Below, piece by piece: positions 53,327 through 61,918 of a stretch of DNA of 64,000 nucleotides. The notes beneath the pieces were generated by a model. That model had not been told where the DNA came from and made no database searches. It saw only the letters and a list, made by a program, of their open reading frames with translations. The first letter of the stretch is position 1; the number at the start of each line of letters is the position of its first letter. The DNA is from Haloplasma contractile SSD-17B (GTDB lineage: Bacteria > Bacillota_I > Bacilli_A > Haloplasmatales > Haloplasmataceae), in the NCBI RefSeq assembly GCF_000215935.2, contig NZ_AFNU02000012.1, positions 1 through 64,000 of the forward strand. Direction: 5' to 3'. A program made the position numbers and the translations under genes.

Positions 53327-53584
53327 ATGGATTCTAAACCATGTCAGAGTTGTGGTATGACCATTGATCACAAAAAACTTTATGGTACAAACAAAAATGG
53401 GACGATTAATACTGAATATTGTAAATACTGTTATTCAAATGGAGAATTTAATAAACCAGATGAAACTTTTTCCGAGATGGTTGAATCGTGTATACCTTTT
53501 GAAGTTGAAGCTGAGGGTTATACAGAAGATGAAGCTAGAATAGTATTAACCGAAAAATTAAAACCATTAAAACGGTGGTCTTAA
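53327..53584 (+). CDS. Small zinc-ribbon protein (zf-ribbon_2-like)
   Basis: 85 residues. PCQSCGMTIDHKKLYGTNKN followed by TEYCKYCYSNGEFNKPDETF: two CxxC pairs binding one zinc, then a helical tail (FSEMVESCIPFEVEAEGYTEDEA). This matches the 'putative zinc ribbon' family common beside transcription regulators. Good AAGGAGAG site. Probably a small adaptor or metal-responsive protein. Terminator follows. Confidence 0.85.
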   Translation: MDSKPCQSCGMTIDHKKLYGTNKNGTINTEYCKYCYSNGEFNKPDETFSEMVESCIPFEVEAEGYTEDEARIVLTEKLKPLKRWS

Positions 53585-53590
53585 CGAACG

Positions 53591-53630
53591 AACGCAATAA
53601 ACATCCACTATGGATATTTATTGCGTTTTT
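53591..53630 (+). terminator. Strong terminator after the zinc-ribbon gene
   Basis: AACGCAATAAACATCC/GGATATTTATTGCGTT, one mismatch, then TTTTTC. Confidence 0.9.
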
Positions 53631-53685
53631 CTTTTTTATTAATATTGAATTTACTTATATTTATAATTATCTTTTTTTGTGAACA

Positions 53686-54258
53686 TTATTCTTTTATCCG
53701 ATAAACCAAATTTAACGTTTCGTCTAATCCATAATCTCCTTCTCCGTATCGGTTAACAGCTTCTCTAGAGTAGAAGTGTGTGATGTATTCCGAATCGAAT
53801 TCTCTAAAACCACACTTTTTATATGCTTTTATTGCATGTGTGTTTTTGCACCATGGTCTTATTATAAACGTATTGATTCTATGATGTGATCTAACAAAAT
53901 TCATAACTAACTTTAATGCTTCTATTCCATAACCTTTTCCTGTATCCTTTTTAGACGCTATAAAGATATCAAGTTCTGCACACTTTTCTGTTCCCTCACT
54001 TAAGGCATAGCTAATCGAACCAATGACACGATTATCTGCTTTTATAAGTAAATAACTTCCGTCTATACCAGGATGTCCAGTAAATAGGGAATCAGGTTCA
54101 TCATTATTAAATTCTTCAAAGGAAGGTGCAGGATGTTGTTCATTAAACATAAGATCGATTATTTCAGGTGACATCAATAAATCATATACGATTCTCTTAT
54201 CTTTTTTAATAGCAAATTGAAGTATAACCTTAAAATCGGGATTCTCTATTAGATACAT
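53686..54258 (-). CDS. GNAT-family acetyltransferase, aminoglycoside 6'-type-like
   Basis: 190 residues. Acetyl-CoA motif ELDIFIASKKDTGKGYGIEALKLV (residues ~96-119, K-x-x-G-K-G-Y-G), then TFIIRPWCKNTHAIKAYKKCGFREF, the usual 'N-x-x-A-x-x-x-Y-x-K-x-G-F' ending. The layout is close to AAC(6') and related GNATs; substrate unproven. ATG with AAGAAGGAG. Lies 41 bases after the CDF exporter gene on the same strand, perhaps in one transcript. Confidence 0.82.
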   Translation of the reverse strand: MYLIENPDFKVILQFAIKKDKRIVYDLLMSPEIIDLMFNEQHPAPSFEEFNNDEPDSLFTGHPGIDGSYLLIKADNRVIGSISYALSEGTEKCAELDIFIASKKDTGKGYGIEALKLVMNFVRSHHRINTFIIRPWCKNTHAIKAYKKCGFREFDSEYITHFYSREAVNRYGEGDYGLDETLNLVYRIKE

Positions 54259-54299
54259 AAATGATTCTCCTTCTTTCAGTTTAACATTTGTATAAAACG

Positions 54300-55181
54300 T
54301 TATGATTCACACGACTTATTTTTACATTCTTCACATTCAAACTCGAGTTCGATTGTAATATGGCGAGCACCATTTTTCTTAAGTATATTTCTTACTTCTT
54401 TTTTCATCAATACGATCTTATCTAATTCTAAGTCGTCCCTTACTACTATATGCGTACTTACCATACTTTTTTCACCTTCTAGTGACCAAATATGAGTATG
54501 ATGTACAGATAAAACATTCGAATGTTTTTGGACTTCTTTTTCAATACGGTCTATAGAAATATTCTTCGGAACCCCTTGTAAAAACACATTGAATACCTGT
54601 TTCAAGTTTTTTAACACATTATAAAGCACATATAATGTGATGAATACAGATAAGATTGGATCTAATATCGGTATATCTTTATACATTAGTACAATACTAG
54701 CGATTAATAAGACTACCCAACCCAGTATATCCTCCATTAGATGCCAAGTTACTACTTTTTCATTGAGTGAATTACCTCTTTTTAATCTTAAAACGGCCAT
54801 ACCATTAACGATTATTCCAAGTATTGCAAAGATCAGCATTCCTTCAGGATTAATAGGTTCCGGATTCATTAATCTTGGTATGGAGCGTGTTAATATGAAG
54901 ACAGATCCTCCTATTAAGATTACACTATTGATTAATGCACCAAGTAATGAAAAGCGACCATATCCGAATGAAAACTTTTTATCCGGTTCTTTTTTTGAGT
55001 ATTTTTCTAAGAACCATGCGGAACCTAGTGAAAATGAGTCACCTAAATCATGTAAAGCATCTGATAGAATTGCCATACTATTTGTCCATAATCCCCCGAT
55101 AATTTCTAGTATTGCAAATGAAAAATTTAAGAAAAAAGCAACCTTTATATTGGCTTGTGAACCACGATCATCATGTCCCAT
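54300..55181 (-). CDS. CDF-family divalent cation exporter (CzcD-like)
   Basis: 293 residues. Six membrane segments; metal site residues in LSDALHDLGDS (H-D-x-x-D, segment 2) and WHLMEDILGW (H-x-x-x-D, segment 5). A cytosolic C-terminal domain (~205-293) has HHTHIWSLEGEKSMVSTHIVV and ends with Cys-rich ECEECKNKSC, likely extra metal binding. Exports Zn2+/Cd2+/Co2+ against H+. ATG with AGAGG. No metal operator recognised upstream. Confidence 0.9.
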   Translation of the reverse strand: MGHDDRGSQANIKVAFFLNFSFAILEIIGGLWTNSMAILSDALHDLGDSFSLGSAWFLEKYSKKEPDKKFSFGYGRFSLLGALINSVILIGGSVFILTRSIPRLMNPEPINPEGMLIFAILGIIVNGMAVLRLKRGNSLNEKVVTWHLMEDILGWVVLLIASIVLMYKDIPILDPILSVFITLYVLYNVLKNLKQVFNVFLQGVPKNISIDRIEKEVQKHSNVLSVHHTHIWSLEGEKSMVSTHIVVRDDLELDKIVLMKKEVRNILKKNGARHITIELEFECEECKNKSCES

Positions 55182-55265
55182 TATTTACACCTCTATTATG
55201 TTTTTCAAACTAGATACTATCATTATATCAAACTATACAACAATAAATAAGTTTCATACTTTTTA

Positions 55266-55296
55266 GAAAAAAGTACCTTCCATTAAGAAGATACTT
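55266..55296 (-). terminator. Terminator after the VOC locus
   Basis: AAGTATCTTC/GAAGGTACTT on the minus strand then a T-run. Confidence 0.8.
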
Positions 55297-55307
55297 AGTT
55301 TTTAACA

Positions 55308-55670
55308 TTATTTATTTTCTATAAATTGAATTTTTAGTCCATTCGGGTCTAAAACATAGAAGAATGCTACATTAGGCGCAGGTTCAAAGGGACCACTATG
55401 AATACTGATACCTTTTTCTTTAACAAATGCCATCATTTCATTTATTGACTCAACTTCAAAGCCTAATGAAATACCTTGATCTATGTTAATCCCGTTATTA
55501 TTTTTGTTATCTATTAATTCTACTTGAGTCTCACCATTACCTAAAAATACGATCTCCATATCTGGTCCCGCTTCGAATCGTCTATTTTCTTCTAAACCAA
55601 CAACTTCCTCGTAAAATAGTAATGACTCTTCCATATTATTAACTTGTATTGTACATTAGCAAAATTTCAT
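55308..55670 (-). pseudogene. VOC-family (glyoxalase-like) gene with in-frame stop at codon 5
   Basis: A good ribosome site (GGAGTG) leads to ATG at 55670: MKFC, then TAA (55656-55658), then in the same frame CTIQVNNMEESLLFYEEVVGL and the rest of a ~120-residue VOC fold (ELIDNKN, GISLGFEVESINEM, FYVLDPNGLKIQFIE). VOC proteins normally begin just as here, so the TAA breaks the first strand. Translation from the internal ATG at 55634 lacks a ribosome site and the first strand. Either a nonsense mutation or a read-through or re-initiation case. Confidence 0.8.
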
Positions 55671-55685
55671 ATCAGAACACTCCTT

Positions 55686-57110
55686 TTAATCATCTAATCT
55701 TTTTTCAATCGATAATAAATAGCGCTGATGCATGTCGTAAGAACCATCTGTTGAGTACACTTTAATATACAATTGTTTTTCTTCATGTGTATACTGATCA
55801 ATATGTGCTATTTTACTCTGTCCTAATGATTCATTGCCATAGATACCATTTCCATCTTGATCAACTATATCAAAACGATAATTTTTAGCTTCAGGAATAT
55901 TCTCTAAGGTGATTGTAAGTGAACATTCCTCATATGCAATAAATTTATAAAAATCAACATCTTCACTGTCATGTAAAGTGGCATACACGTTCCCTGATTC
56001 ATACAGATAACTTGCGCTGCCAGAAGTATTATTTCCATCAAAACTCTTGAAATCATACTGGTCCACAATACCTTCCCATTTATGATTAAATATAAACTGA
56101 TCGATATTAAAAGTGGTAACAATGCTTATTGGTTTATTAGACTTATAAACATCATATGGTCTGTATTTTATTCCCATACCATTACTTATGTCTGCAAAAC
56201 TAAATAAAGACTCTTTATAATCTTTATTAATATGAGTATAGTGGCCTAAAACTTGAATTTCATTTAAGTCTAACAAATGATAATCGTGATTATCACCCAT
56301 TAAGTTATACTCTACAGATTGATGTAGCTCAGTTATATTTTGTTTTGGCAACTCTATTTTAGCTATCAAATCATCCCGGTTGTATAGATAATCTTCAGAT
56401 GATTGTTCGATTTTTACCTTGTCATCTTCTTTATACACATTCCTACTTCGTAGAATATGATCTTCAAATGGCAATATATTATATTTAGTTTTATATCTAA
56501 GTTCTTTAGGGAGCGAAATACCTAAGTAACCAATCCCACGGTTTTCTGGTATCTCGTTCCATGTAATCGTAACTCTTACATATAATGAAGTTTCCTGATA
56601 CCAATCTTCACTACCTAATAATACGGTTGTTGTCGTTAGTGTTTTTTCTTCATCACTTACAGATGATGTAGTTGTATCCATTATGTTAAATTCTGTGTAT
56701 TCTAAAAACTCGTCTTCTGTTATCCCTTCTGCCTCGAGCTTACTAAAACCTAAATAGTTAACTAAGTCATTACGATTCTTGACCTTTATATAGTCATCAT
56801 CGAAGAGATAGGATCTATACTCTCCTTTATTTCTGGGCAACGTAACCGTTTGTTTTAAATCTTTAAAGTTATTATAATTGTCTATATTCCTGAGATTTAA
56901 CCTTGGAATACTTGCTGTACGTTTAGCGCTTACTAAAGTGAACTCAATGTCTTTATTCTCCCTATTAATATTGATAGCAAAAATCACATCATCTCTTCTT
57001 GTCAAATAAGTAATAAGAAACGCAACTATTATTACTGTTGGTAAAATAACTATTAGTCTTTTGTAAGTGACTAATGCAGTTGTTATAAAAAACCACACTA
57101 CTCTATTCAT
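55686..57110 (-). CDS. Membrane-anchored extracytoplasmic protein, unknown function
   Basis: 474 residues. One strongly hydrophobic segment near the N-terminus (residues ~19-38) after a short charged start, and then a large beta-rich outer domain with several Asp/Tyr-rich stretches. The last ~90 residues (YLYESGNVYATLHDSEDVDFYKF, then EYSLTITLENIP-like text) resemble bacterial pre-peptidase C-terminal-type sandwiches, without certainty. ATG 57110 eight bases after AGGGGG. Family not recognised. Confidence 0.6.
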   Translation of the reverse strand: MNRVVWFFITTALVTYKRLIVILPTVIIVAFLITYLTRRDDVIFAININRENKDIEFTLVSAKRTASIPRLNLRNIDNYNNFKDLKQTVTLPRNKGEYRSYLFDDDYIKVKNRNDLVNYLGFSKLEAEGITEDEFLEYTEFNIMDTTTSSVSDEEKTLTTTTVLLGSEDWYQETSLYVRVTITWNEIPENRGIGYLGISLPKELRYKTKYNILPFEDHILRSRNVYKEDDKVKIEQSSEDYLYNRDDLIAKIELPKQNITELHQSVEYNLMGDNHDYHLLDLNEIQVLGHYTHINKDYKESLFSFADISNGMGIKYRPYDVYKSNKPISIVTTFNIDQFIFNHKWEGIVDQYDFKSFDGNNTSGSASYLYESGNVYATLHDSEDVDFYKFIAYEECSLTITLENIPEAKNYRFDIVDQDGNGIYGNESLGQSKIAHIDQYTHEEKQLYIKVYSTDGSYDMHQRYLLSIEKRLDD

Positions 57111-57256
57111 TCCCAATACCCCCTAGTAAAGTAAATTAATGAATGATCTTTATAATTAAAATCATATGTAACGATCACTTATTAATGTATTCATGATTTC
57201 ACTTATATATTATATCAACTATTTCCACTAATTAGTAATTAAATCTATTGTTAATT

Positions 57257-57282
57257 AAAAAAAGGCACTTTGTTCAGTGCCT
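57257..57282 (-). terminator. Terminator after the AraC-GyrI gene
   Basis: AGGCACT...AGTGCCT hairpin with TTTTTT on the minus strand. Confidence 0.82.
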
Positions 57283-57375
57283 AAATACAAATCCATATAA
57301 ATCGTTTTATTAATAATAACCTTAACATTATAATATCTTTTTGAGAGAGTCATTAATCTGTGAACGTTCTATAGT

Positions 57376-58206
57376 TTACTTCTTTAAAGGTATAAGAATT
57401 TCTATCCCTTCAGGACTATAACGTTCCATGTTAAAGTATTCATCCACCTCAAAGTCTTGTTTTTGCAACCATTCCCCGAATATGAATTGATAAGTGTCAC
57501 CTAATAGTGATGGATCGTCATCATGTGTAAATATTGCATACTCTCTTTCAGGTATAGTCTTACCTACTAAATCCATCGGAATGTTAGTTAAATCTTCAAC
57601 TTCTTTAGAGATTAAGTAATGGAAATTTCCTGCATCCTTATAATCTTCTGTATGAAAACAAAAACCATAGGTTACATCTTTATTTACAAGATGATCTAAC
57701 TGCTCGATTTTTTCGATATGTCTACCCCACATTGTCGCTATTTCATCTTCTTCATTCTTACCATAATAAATCATTCCTATTAGTTTCTTGGATCTCAACG
57801 TTTTAATAATAGGTTCCATAAAAACATCCTTCCTTTTTTTTATCGTTATATTCGTTAGTTTTGGTTTATAAAAGAGCTTGATATGATCACTCGACTTTCG
57901 ACACCTAGATGGTGAAATGTTAAAGTAGTCAGAAAATGCCCGACTAAATGCTTCACTACTACTAAACTGGTAATCCATCGCGACCTTTATAATCTTTTCA
58001 CCTGTTCTTTTTAATTCTTTTGCTGCTTCTGACAACCGCCTCTTTCTCAAGTAATTCCAGGGTGTATCCTTAGTAGCAAATTGAAATAATCTGATATAGT
58101 GAAATGATGAGTAGCCAATATGATTCGCTACATCCTCAATTTTAATATCATTTTTTATATTTTGTTCCATATAGTCAATGGAATTCAACACCTCTTTTTC
58201 TATCAT
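57376..58206 (-). CDS. AraC-type regulator with GyrI-like effector domain
   Basis: 276 residues. N-terminal AraC DNA-binding pair (~10-105: IEDVANHIGYSSFHYIRLFQ, VAMDYQFSSSEAFSRAFSDYFNISPSRCR), then a GyrI-like ligand-binding domain (~125-276: FMEPIIKTLRSKKLIGMIYYG ... WLQKQDFEVDEYFNMERYSPEG). This is the Rob/SoxS-with-effector layout of multidrug or stress regulators. ATG after GGAGG. Own terminator. Confidence 0.9.
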   Translation of the reverse strand: MIEKEVLNSIDYMEQNIKNDIKIEDVANHIGYSSFHYIRLFQFATKDTPWNYLRKRRLSEAAKELKRTGEKIIKVAMDYQFSSSEAFSRAFSDYFNISPSRCRKSSDHIKLFYKPKLTNITIKKRKDVFMEPIIKTLRSKKLIGMIYYGKNEEDEIATMWGRHIEKIEQLDHLVNKDVTYGFCFHTEDYKDAGNFHYLISKEVEDLTNIPMDLVGKTIPEREYAIFTHDDDPSLLGDTYQFIFGEWLQKQDFEVDEYFNMERYSPEGIEILIPLKK

Positions 58207-58810
58207 TTAAAACCAACCTCCACTACGATTATATTCAATCAGATGTATAAATTCATGATATATCTTGCTCAATCAGGTTATAGGTATTATTTTATCTAAA
58301 TTATAATATAAAAGATAGCATCAACGGTCTTACTTAGTTCCTCTGTTCCCATATTGAATTATACATTTAAAACCTTGACTCTTTGCCCACGTTTATAAAT
58401 CTTCTAATAGGTCTTCTGTTTGGTTAGTAGGAAAACCATAATCTTTAGCCTAGAATATGATTGTGTTCTTTTTTTAGGGCCAGACTTACAAATAGCTTGA
58501 TATTGTTCAGTTCCGTATGAACATGTTACAAGATGGTTATACATGTGAACATTTTTTGATTGTAATTTATATTTTATCACACAATTCCTATGATTTTATC
58601 GCTATAATCTTCAGATATAAAACAGTTAGTAACTTTATACAATCATCACATATTTCAGACATTCTATCTGTTTAAATATCTTATCAACGCGATCACATCG
58701 ATTAAGTTGTCCAAGCAATGTACAAGTACCCCTAGCTTCAATGATTTTCATTTAATCCTAATACAGCGAAATGTAGGAACGTTTTGATTTATTTCTTCTA
58801 AAATCTAACT
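58207..58810. other. Intergenic region containing a decayed coding stretch
   Basis: About 600 bases; apart from the remnant at 58330-58544 nothing is recognised. Confidence 0.5.
58330..58544 (-). pseudogene. Decayed coding remnant, family unknown
   Basis: Minus-strand text that looks translated in two frames: NHLVTCSYGTEQYQAICKSG in one, then DYGFPTNQTEDLLEDL, a TAA, and TWAKSQGFKCIIQYGNRGTK in the other before a TAA at 58330. A frameshift and an internal stop would explain it. I cannot name the family, and chance is possible for such short text. Confidence 0.35.
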
Positions 58811-59380
58811 TTATTCATATTCAACACCGATCCCTAAAGGAATTATACTCTCTAGATTTAACTCTCTTGTCACTCTCTTACATCGATTAAGGTGATCGGA
58901 TTTTGTTATAACGCCATGTAAGTATCGATCTACTGAATCAACATCCTTCAATAATTCTATAAAAGGGTGCTCATCAATTTTTTCTTTTTCGCTATGTTTA
59001 ACAATAGCAGTTACTATCAATTCTATTTCCTCTTCAGTTATCTCACCTAATTTATCTCCAAATTGTGAATTGTATAGATTTAAATACTCATATACAAATG
59101 GCTTTGCTGCTTGTGCATGATCTTTACGTTTTTTCGTCTTTACGACGCCTATATCATGAAGTGCTGCAGCAATCGCAGCTAGTTCTGTATTTATACCTCT
59201 CTTAAATGCTAAGAGTTTTGCTATCTGAACACTCGAATACATATGCATGATATTCCATCGTATTGGTAACTCCCTTCCCTCATCATTTAAGTCCTTCATA
59301 TCCTTTAGTAAGAGCGCTAAGATTCGATTCAGTCTTTTCATCGGTAACCTTATAAAATTTTTACCCTGATTTGTTTTCAT
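58811..59380 (-). CDS. HD-domain phosphohydrolase
   Basis: 189 residues, cytosolic. HD motifs: MHMYSSVQIAKLL (first His), AALHDIGVVKTKK (H-D pair, near residue 76), VKHSEKEKIDEHPFIE and DVDSVDRYLHG (last Asp). A one-domain metal-dependent phosphohydrolase acting on nucleotides or similar; substrate unknown. ATG 59380 follows GGGAGGG. No operon link to the downstream genes is evident. Confidence 0.85.
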   Translation of the reverse strand: MKTNQGKNFIRLPMKRLNRILALLLKDMKDLNDEGRELPIRWNIMHMYSSVQIAKLLAFKRGINTELAAIAAALHDIGVVKTKKRKDHAQAAKPFVYEYLNLYNSQFGDKLGEITEEEIELIVTAIVKHSEKEKIDEHPFIELLKDVDSVDRYLHGVITKSDHLNRCKRVTRELNLESIIPLGIGVEYE

Positions 59381-59418
59381 CAATATCCCTCCCAATTTTA
59401 CTTTATATTAATTATACC

Positions 59419-59446
59419 AAAAAAAGGTACTGAATAGACAGTACCT
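59419..59446 (-). terminator. Terminator after the alpha/beta hydrolase gene
   Basis: AGGTACTG...CAGTACCT hairpin then TTTTTT on the minus strand. Confidence 0.82.
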
Positions 59447-59482
59447 CACGAATTATCTTCTACAACACTATTTAGCTCTTTA

Positions 59483-60214
59483 CTACTTGCGAACAAATGT
59501 TCGTATCAAATCGCCTACATACTTTCGTTTAGCAATAGGTAGCATGTGACGTGTTCTTGGAACGACTACTAATTCAGAATCTTTTATTAGCTCATGGATT
59601 TTCTCGGAATAGTCTACTGATGTTAAGATTTCATTTTTACCTGTAATAATTAATGTAGGAATTTTAACTTTTCTTAACTTATTTAATAAATCAATATTCC
59701 CGCATATTTTCAGGTCATTAATAAGCGTTTTATCAGATTCTAGCTTGGTGAATAACTTATACATACTTGGACAAAAAAATGACCCACAAGATTTTAATAG
59801 ATAGAATCGATCTACTTTATTCCTTAGAACCTTATTTTTAAAATTTTTATCAACATGATCAAATTTAGCTCCAGAGTTTAGTATAACAGCCTTCTTTACT
59901 GAACGGATCCTCCTGGCCGCTACACCCAAACACACTGCTCCGCCTAAAGAGTGTCCTATTATTGTGACATTTTCTAATTGTTTTACAAATTTCGAAACTC
60001 CGTGGATATAATCATCAACTGAATCACATTTTTGTTTATCTGATTCTCCATGTCCTGGTAAATCGATCAAATAACAATTAAATTCTTTTAATTCTTTAGC
60101 AAGTGGATATAGAAACTCGTGATTACAACCAGAGCCGTGGATAAACACTAAGTTTCGTTTGCTACTATCATTTTCATACAATTCGTAGTATATTCCGTTT
60201 ACTTTATTACCCAA
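59483..60214 (-). CDS. Alpha/beta hydrolase
   Basis: 243 residues, cytosolic. Oxyanion-hole motif VFIHGSGCNHEF (residues ~23-34), nucleophile elbow IIGHSLGGAV (Ser ~88), acid in LIITGKNEILT and catalytic His in RTRHMLP (~224). A small-molecule ester or lactone hydrolase. The start is TTG at 60214 with AAGGAGG seven bases before; no better ATG exists in frame. Single gene. Confidence 0.86.
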   Translation of the reverse strand: MGNKVNGIYYELYENDSSKRNLVFIHGSGCNHEFLYPLAKELKEFNCYLIDLPGHGESDKQKCDSVDDYIHGVSKFVKQLENVTIIGHSLGGAVCLGVAARRIRSVKKAVILNSGAKFDHVDKNFKNKVLRNKVDRFYLLKSCGSFFCPSMYKLFTKLESDKTLINDLKICGNIDLLNKLRKVKIPTLIITGKNEILTSVDYSEKIHELIKDSELVVVPRTRHMLPIAKRKYVGDLIRTFVRK

Positions 60215-60620
60215 CTTTAACCTCCTTATGCCCTACTTCTACTTTTATTATCCTTATGCAATTCATCTATATGCATTAATTTAGAAAGATTTTCTATTTG
60301 CTACTACATGGTTTAAATCAACCTATTACATAGAACTAGTCTTATCATGTATTTTTAGACTACACAATGATAGAACTAGACATACCTTCAACATTATTTA
60401 GTGGTAAACTAAAATCGTATTGAGACTGGTCATTATCCTAAATAAAGTTCATTTACAAAAGGGTTGTCTCTATTTAATAGAGATAACCCTTTGTTATTAC
60501 TTATAATAGTGTGTGATTTGAGCATACATAAACATCTCTATAGGAGTCATCCTATTCAATATCCCTTATCGCTCTTCAACATCTTTCTAAATATTCATTC
60601 AATTTACAACTAACTAGAAA
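60215..60620. other. Intergenic region with one hairpin
   Basis: Holds AAAGGGTTGTCTCTA/TAGAGATAACCCTTT (60457-60491), a 15-base-pair hairpin with one mismatch and poor T-tails. No gene seen. Confidence 0.45.
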
Positions 60621-60633
60621 GGAAGGGCAACTA

Positions 60634-60697
60634 TGCAGTACCATGATTATAACGATAAGCACTAAGAGTTTAAGGTGAGATGACTCACCTTTTTTTA
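60634..60697 (+). other. Micro-ORF with ribosome site followed by a terminator
   Basis: AGAAAGGAAGG precedes ATG at 60634 and the ten-codon ORF MQYHDYNDKH ending TAA, followed directly by the plus-strand terminator GGTGAG/CTCACC with TTTTTTT (60673-60697). No plus-strand gene follows for over 2.5 kb. It may be a tiny peptide gene, the end of a small RNA, or the relic of a deleted gene's start. No matching promoter is obvious. Confidence 0.35.
60673..60697 (+). terminator. Terminator after the micro-ORF
   Basis: AGGTGAG/CTCACCT, four-base loop, TTTTTTT. Confidence 0.8.
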
Positions 60698-60716
60698 TTG
60701 ACCATAAACAGCAAAA

Positions 60717-60740
60717 AAAGACTTGAACAATCAAGTCTTT
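60717..60740 (-). terminator. Terminator after the HIBCH-like gene
   Basis: AAAGACTTGA/TCAAGTCTTT with A/T tracts on both sides. Confidence 0.85.
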
Positions 60741-60757
60741 TCAGTTTATTTTAATGG

Positions 60758-61840
60758 TTACCCTAACGGGTGCTTCCCATCTTTCCATTTATAAACAAAA
60801 TATGAATCAACATCTTCCTGAGATACCTCATTCGCCCTTAAAGGGGACCAGTTGAATTTTTTATCTTTATCCACTAGAACTGAGCGTATTCCCTCTTTGA
60901 AGTTATGTGACTGTACAATATTCATACTTAAATCTAGATCCATCTTAAAACAATCCATTAATTTTTTATCTTGTCCTCTTTTCATTAACTCAAGCGTTAC
61001 TTTCATCGATGTAGGAGGAAAGGTAACCATACGATCAAGCGTTTCTTGAGCCCATAAATCTCGATGGTTAGCATCTTCTTCTAATGATTCAACTATCTGC
61101 TCAATGGTATTAAATGAAAAGTATTTATTAATTTTGTCCTCAATTTTAGATATCTTGGATCGCTCACTATTTGTTTCACAATAGTTATCTAATATCTGCT
61201 TTAAGTTTTCATTACATGTATCTGTGTTCCATTGAGTTTGTTTAATTTCTTCTTTAAGCGCTGGCCACTGATCACTTCGTAATAGATAATCAGCTCCACC
61301 TAAATACATCAAATCGACTCCATCGATCAAATTAGCAGTTAGTGCTAGGTACCGTCCTGTATATCCTGGAAAATTATTTAGAAAATAACTTGCTGCAACA
61401 TCAGGGAAGAATCCAATTTGAAGTTCTGGCATAGACCATTTTGTTTTTTCGTTTACAATCCGATAGTCACAGCCGTTTGATAAACCGGCTCCACCACCCA
61501 TAACTAAACCATTCATATAAACTACGATTGGCTTATGGTAAGTGTGCACTTTATAATCCATTAAATATTCTTTTGATAAATAATTAGCAGCATAATCTGT
61601 ATCTCCCTCTATAACATGATTATAGACTTCTTTAACATCCCCACCTACACAGAATGCATCCTCATGAGTAGATGTTATACATACTAATGAAATATCAGTG
61701 TCATTCTCAAAAGATTCTAATTGATCATAAATAGTATGAACCATTTCCCATGATAAAGCATTTAAAGCATCAGGTCGATTAAGCGTAATCCACCCAACTC
61801 CATTGTCTTTTTCAATAATCACTTTGTTATTCTTATTCAT
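60758..61840 (-). CDS. Enoyl-CoA hydratase/isomerase family, 3-hydroxyisobutyryl-CoA hydrolase-like
   Basis: 360 residues, longer than plain crotonases and fitting the HIBCH branch (valine breakdown: hydrolysis of 3-hydroxyisobutyryl-CoA). Motifs: NRPDALNALS (CoA), DAFCVGGDVKEVY (oxyanion loop), MNGLVMGGGAGLS and MPELQIGFFPDVAASYFL (catalytic Glu and Asp). Long C-terminal helical part ending in YKWKDGKHPLG. ATG 61840 follows GGAGGG. No other valine-degradation genes are nearby. Hydratase activity cannot be excluded. Confidence 0.87.
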   Translation of the reverse strand: MNKNNKVIIEKDNGVGWITLNRPDALNALSWEMVHTIYDQLESFENDTDISLVCITSTHEDAFCVGGDVKEVYNHVIEGDTDYAANYLSKEYLMDYKVHTYHKPIVVYMNGLVMGGGAGLSNGCDYRIVNEKTKWSMPELQIGFFPDVAASYFLNNFPGYTGRYLALTANLIDGVDLMYLGGADYLLRSDQWPALKEEIKQTQWNTDTCNENLKQILDNYCETNSERSKISKIEDKINKYFSFNTIEQIVESLEEDANHRDLWAQETLDRMVTFPPTSMKVTLELMKRGQDKKLMDCFKMDLDLSMNIVQSHNFKEGIRSVLVDKDKKFNWSPLRANEVSQEDVDSYFVYKWKDGKHPLG

Positions 61841-61918
61841 TTTGTTCCCTCCAAGCATTTTAATAATTGGTATTACAATTTTTTATTTATTTGTATAAAC
61901 CGTTATGTCATTATTCTG

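Noticed and set aside
54637-55266. Long plus-strand ORF of 209 codons
   Set aside because: It lies fully opposite the CDF exporter gene, which has clear motifs; its translation shows no family features.
55656-55658. Recoding of TAA as a sense codon
   Set aside because: Many genes here end with TAA, so a general reassignment is impossible; nonsense mutation is simpler.
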